Shown: positions 6,373 to 8,806 of the stretch, piece by piece
Layout of the letters: each line of letters begins with the position of its first letter
Numbering within the stretch: the stretch's first letter is position 1
NCBI GenBank assembly: GCA_015662785.1
Contig: DQTM01000285.1
Span: 1 to 8,806, forward strand
DNA: 8,806 nt
Source of the DNA: Sulfurospirillum arcachonense
Lineage (GTDB): Bacteria > Campylobacterota > Campylobacteria > Campylobacterales > Sulfurospirillaceae
Direction: 5' to 3'
Made by a program: the position numbers and the translations under genes
Notes under the pieces: generated by a model
What the model was told of the DNA's origin: nothing
Database searches by the model: none
What the model saw: only the letters and a program-made list of their open reading frames with translations

Positions 6373-7218
6373 CTATTTTAGTAACTCCATAAGAGTATAT
6401 TTCATATTTTTATCACACTTTTCACCCATCTTGTCTTGTTCTCTTAAAAGCCACTCTAAGTAACCTCTGTCAGTTTGAAAAATATCTTCTAAACTCATTC
6501 CTCTGTACTTTCCAAAAAGAAACATTTTCACTTTTACTGGTTCACTTGAAAGCTCTACAAGTTTGCTCATGACTTCTTGATTTTTGAGATTATAAGTTTC
6601 TTTAGCTCTAAAGAAAAGTGCTTTTAAAAACATTTTTAGTACCAAAACATCGCCGATAGCATCATGAGCTTTGACTTCAACACCATATTTTTTTGCTTCG
6701 TCACTCTCTTCTTCTTTTGAAAAAAGCTTATATCTGAAAGTTTGAAGTTTATAGTTAGGAACTATATTGTTATCCTTATCCAAGATCTCCTCTTCAATCA
6801 AATCTTCTTGACCAAGTCCCGCACTTACATGAGGTACTTTCACATCATAAAGGTGCATAGCACACTTCAAAGTATCTATTAGTTGGTATTCATTTTTAAA
6901 ATTATGTTTTTCTAACATACCCAAATCAAATGGTAGATTATGTGCTATAAGATAATTGTCTCCATTATTTAACTCGTTCAAATCATTCCAAAACTCTGTT
7001 TTATCAAAAGAGTTTTTACCTTCAAGCTCAACTTGCCTTATTCCATGAGTACTCATCGCTTGAAGTTTGATTGGAATTCTAGATGAACACAACTCATCAT
7101 AAACGCCTTTTTTATATAGCTCTCCCTTAGTATCGGTTATGATAGCTCCTATTTGGATTATCTGGTCTTCTACTTCTATGCCTGTTGTCTCTGTATCAAA
7201 AAATATATTATATGCCAC
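6373..7218 (-). CDS. DEDDh 3'-5' exonuclease, ExoX-like
   Basis: 281-residue exonuclease of the DnaQ/RNase T superfamily. Catalytic residues are visible: FDTETTG (D8, E10), IAHNLPFD (D98) and HDAIGD (H185, D190), the five-residue spacing of the DEDDh class. QAMSTHGI (53-60) is the usual segment after ExoI. The C-terminal ~50 residues (FGKYRGMSLEDIFQTDRGYLEWLL, 235-258) match the small domain found at the end of exodeoxyribonuclease X, so repair or mismatch-excision trimming of single-stranded DNA is more likely than proofreading within Pol III. It is longer than E. coli ExoX (about 220 residues), mainly because of extra sequence at ~125-175. The start is GTG, sharing one base with the upstream TAG, with GGAGGT 6 bases before it. 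It is the last gene of the - strand operon. ExoX versus another DnaQ paralogue is the remaining doubt. Confidence 0.88.
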   Translation of the reverse strand: MAYNIFFDTETTGIEVEDQIIQIGAIITDTKGELYKKGVYDELCSSRIPIKLQAMSTHGIRQVELEGKNSFDKTEFWNDLNELNNGDNYLIAHNLPFDLGMLEKHNFKNEYQLIDTLKCAMHLYDVKVPHVSAGLGQEDLIEEEILDKDNNIVPNYKLQTFRYKLFSKEEESDEAKKYGVEVKAHDAIGDVLVLKMFLKALFFRAKETYNLKNQEVMSKLVELSSEPVKVKMFLFGKYRGMSLEDIFQTDRGYLEWLLREQDKMGEKCDKNMKYTLMELLK

Positions 7219-8447
7219 TATCTTACCTCCAAAATTTTACAATTACACAAATCATCGCTCTCATATACAGTCATATCTCCTGCTCTTAAACCAGGAACGG
7301 GAAAAACTCTAACAGTAAGTGGTTTGTTCAAACGAAAAGCCATAGTTCCAGTGTCTCTCATAAGAGCATTGAGTTTTTCTATGCTAGTATCTCCAGGGAT
7401 TGGAACAGTATCTAGTCCTATGCCGCAAACTGAGCTATATGTGAGAAGTGAGCGTATATCAAACTCACCTTTTATAGTTCCCTTTGCTAAACCACTGTCT
7501 TCTGTAACAGCTAACATAAGTCCTGAAAAACCAACTAACTCTATGTTTTTCAAAGACTTAAATACTTTTGTTAAAATCGAACTTGCCTCAACACTTCCAC
7601 TAGCTCCAAAGTACTCTACCCCTAACTCTTCATAAACTTCGCACATACTTGAGCAGTTTTTTGATGGGGCAGCTGAACTGTCCATTCCTCTAAAAACAAA
7701 CGAGCTACTCTCAAAACCATCAATTATGTTTTTTATCTCATCAACATGATACTGCAAAGCTTCACTCATAACTTCATAGTATTTTTTAAATTTTTCATTA
7801 TGATTTAAATCTTTACATGTAGAGTTAAACTCTTTTAACACAGATACCAACAAATCAGGAGTTTCAAGCCCTACAACATAACAGTTTTCATCACTGCTAT
7901 TGTGATAAGAAGCAGGAAAATAAGGTATCAAAGGTTTGCAGTTAAAATTGACTGTAAAATTAAAGTTGCCCTCTCCTCTTGGAGTGATTTTGCTTATCTC
8001 ATTTACCGCAAGTGAAGAGTAGTTTATAAGCTCATTATCTAGTACTCCAAACTCATCTAAGGGAACATTAACACAAGCGTTACATAAGTCTCCAAAGTCA
8101 CGTATGAGTTCTGGAAGAAGTGCAATCTCCTCTTTTGTTTTTGCTTCACCTATGGCAAATCTGATTCTAAGATTTTGAACATCAAGAGAATTTAGTATGT
8201 CACTTAAAAACTGCAAATCTTTTGTCGCGCTTTTTAAATTTGTAGTATCTAAATACTCTCCAAAAGCATTAGTAACTATTCTTATAGATTGTACTTCATA
8301 ACTATTTTGCATAAACTTACTTGCTAAGTCATTACAAAATACCGAGGCTTTTAAAATCTCATTTTCCCAAGTTTCTCTTTCTTTTGTCAAAGTCAAAAAC
8401 GTAGTAACTGTTCTTACTTTACAAAGATTTTTGTTTGTTTTAATCAT
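7218..8447 (-). CDS. DUF711/UPF0210 family protein
   Basis: 409 residues, near the usual length of the DUF711 (UPF0210) family, which has structural links to glycyl-radical enzymes but no proven reaction that I know of. Signatures (numbered from the chosen ATG): VRTVT near the N-terminus (the family's IRTIT), RGMDSSAAPS (253-262), GSVEASSILTKVF (284-296), GFSGLMLAVTEDSGLA (306-321), GIGLDTVPIPGDTS (342-355) and VRVFPVPG (379-386). I chose the ATG at 8447, which overlaps the tautomerase stop by 8 bases and places VRTVT at the family's usual distance. A GTG at 8486 would add 13 basic residues and overlap the tautomerase by 47 bases. The ribosome site before the ATG is weak (AAAAGAAAAAA), so coupling to the tautomerase is likely. 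The same operon holds a tautomerase and an exonuclease, giving no obvious pathway. Confidence 0.88.
   Translation of the reverse strand: MIKTNKNLCKVRTVTTFLTLTKERETWENEILKASVFCNDLASKFMQNSYEVQSIRIVTNAFGEYLDTTNLKSATKDLQFLSDILNSLDVQNLRIRFAIGEAKTKEEIALLPELIRDFGDLCNACVNVPLDEFGVLDNELINYSSLAVNEISKITPRGEGNFNFTVNFNCKPLIPYFPASYHNSSDENCYVVGLETPDLLVSVLKEFNSTCKDLNHNEKFKKYYEVMSEALQYHVDEIKNIIDGFESSSFVFRGMDSSAAPSKNCSSMCEVYEELGVEYFGASGSVEASSILTKVFKSLKNIELVGFSGLMLAVTEDSGLAKGTIKGEFDIRSLLTYSSVCGIGLDTVPIPGDTSIEKLNALMRDTGTMAFRLNKPLTVRVFPVPGLRAGDMTVYESDDLCNCKILEVR
7225..7230 (-). promoter_or_regulatory. ribosome binding site for the GTG start of the exonuclease
   Basis: GGAGGT on the - strand, 6 bases before the GTG at 7216-7218. 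It supports GTG as the start and lies inside the last codons of the DUF711 gene. Confidence 0.8.
7811..7823 (+). repeat. 13-base word CTTTACATGTAGA, copy 3
   Basis: Exact copy on the + strand, inside the DUF711 gene that is coded on the - strand (Ser-Thr-Cys-Lys). It shares one further upstream T with copy 1. Confidence 0.6.
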
Positions 8448-8649
8448 ATTTTTTCTTTTGACGAAGTTTTGTAACTTGTTCTCCACCTATACCCCAATTG
8501 TCAGTTTCTACTTCCTCTATTACTACAAATGTAGTTGCTGGATTTTTATTCAATACTTTTTGAAGTAACTCAGTTACTCCTGAAATAAGCTCAGCTTTTT
8601 GTTCAGAAGTTACTCCTTCGTTTGTAACTTTTATATTAACGTATGGTAT
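8440..8649 (-). CDS. 4-oxalocrotonate tautomerase family protein with an ATA start codon
   Basis: Small protein of 69 codons, too short and too oddly started for ordinary gene calling. Reading the - strand from 8649 gives ATA, then PYVNIKVTNEGVTSEQK..., NPATTFVVIEEV and DNWGIGGEQV, an unmistakable tautomerase: N-terminal catalytic proline, the EQK helix and the closing WGIGG. Pro1 must follow the initiator directly, which makes ATA the start. AAAGGAG lies 5 bases before it, an in-frame TAA (the preceding gene's stop) lies 12 bases before it, and the first in-frame ATG/GTG/TTG is a TTG deep in the protein. The canonical Arg11 and Arg39 of 4-OT align with Val and Phe, while Trp sits at the Phe50 place, so the substrate is probably not 4-oxalocrotonate. 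The family acts as small-subunit oligomers on enol/keto acids. The stop overlaps the DUF711 start by 8 bases. The gene is very likely real; the product's activity is unknown. Confidence 0.87.
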   Translation of the reverse strand: MPYVNIKVTNEGVTSEQKAELISGVTELLQKVLNKNPATTFVVIEEVETDNWGIGGEQVTKLRQKKKYD

Positions 8650-8654
8650 ATTAT

Positions 8655-8661
8655 CTCCTTT
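8655..8661 (-). promoter_or_regulatory. ribosome binding site for the ATA start of the tautomerase gene
   Basis: AAAGGAG on the - strand, ending 5 bases before the ATA at 8647-8649. The same spacing is seen before the kinase, DUF1538, PII-like and CBS genes, which supports ATA as the true start. Confidence 0.78.
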
Positions 8662-8805
8662 TTATTTTATAGGCTTTGACGTATCATAGACTAGTTCATA
8701 ATAACTATTGTTGTTAAATTCAAACTCTTTTATAACTGTTAAACCTAGTTTTTTAGTGTGAGCAGCAAATGATCTTGGATTTATTTTGTTCACAAATGTG
8801 ACTAA
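8662..8805 (-). CDS. GNAT-like N-acetyltransferase, C-terminal 47 residues (5' end outside window)
   Basis: An open frame enters from the right edge and ends at TAA (8662-8664), 12 bases before the tautomerase start. The 47 visible residues begin LVTFVNKINPRSFAAHTKKLG and continue TVIKEFEFNNNSYYELVYDTSK. This matches the end of Gcn5-type acetyltransferases: the N-x-R-S-x-x-x-H-x-K-L-G helix of motif B, then a beta strand and a final Y-x-L-V-Y-D strand. The acetyl-CoA loop (motif A) would lie outside the window, so the family call rests on the tail only. The close spacing makes it the gene before the tautomerase in the - strand operon. Confidence 0.6.
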   Translation of the reverse strand, partial: LVTFVNKINPRSFAAHTKKLGLTVIKEFEFNNNSYYELVYDTSKPIK

Positions 8806-8806
8806 G

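Noticed and set aside
7153..7635. Long + strand open frame of about 160 residues
   Set aside because: It lies antisense to the well-supported DUF711 and exonuclease genes, has no recognisable domain, and reads as a shadow frame.
8484..8486. GTG at 8486 as the start of the DUF711 gene
   Set aside because: It would overlap the tautomerase by 47 bases and add a basic 13-residue tail. The ATG at 8447 gives an 8-base overlap and places the family's VRTVT motif normally.
1..8806. tRNA, rRNA, CRISPR, insertion sequence or prophage features
   Set aside because: Nearly every base is accounted for by coding sequence, and no cloverleaf, spaced direct repeats, transposase or terminal inverted repeats were seen.

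Overview
The window is AT-rich (about two thirds A+T by eye) and very densely coded, with no gene-free stretch longer than about 40 bases. The closest likeness I recognise is to free-living Campylobacterota (Sulfurimonas/Sulfurovum/Arcobacter type). The main reasons are a FlgS-type flagellar histidine kinase, chains of genes with 1-8 base overlaps, frequent GTG/TTG starts, and a transporter gene followed by a PII-like gene and a CBS gene. The assignment rests on protein likeness from memory, not on a search.

Left to centre (1-6333, + strand): one unbroken block of seven genes, every junction abutting or overlapping. It begins inside trkA (its C-terminal half), followed by trkH; together these make a Trk potassium uptake system. 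Next is a stand-alone DUF234-type protein (winged helix plus PD-(D/E)XK nuclease-like domain, with no ATPase domain), then a PAS histidine kinase resembling FlgS. The block ends with a three-gene module: an internally duplicated DUF1538 membrane protein, a short-loop PII-like protein and a two-CBS-domain protein. Both small proteins belong to families that often sense adenine nucleotides, so the module reads as a transporter with two candidate regulators. Its substrate is unknown.

Centre (6334-6372): a 39-base convergent junction holding a perfect 24-base palindrome that can act as a shared terminator for both strands.

Right (6373-8806, - strand): a second compact operon. In transcription order it contains the end of a GNAT-like acetyltransferase (cut by the window edge), a 4-oxalocrotonate-tautomerase-family protein, a DUF711/UPF0210 protein and an ExoX-like DEDDh 3'-5' exonuclease. 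The tautomerase gene appears to start at an ATA codon: its obligatory N-terminal proline follows ATA directly, a good Shine-Dalgarno sequence sits 5 bases upstream, and no ATG, GTG or TTG is available. Standard gene callers would probably miss or truncate it.

No RNA gene, insertion sequence, CRISPR array or sign of recent transfer was seen. A 13-base word, CTTTACATGTAGA, occurs three times, always in the same orientation.
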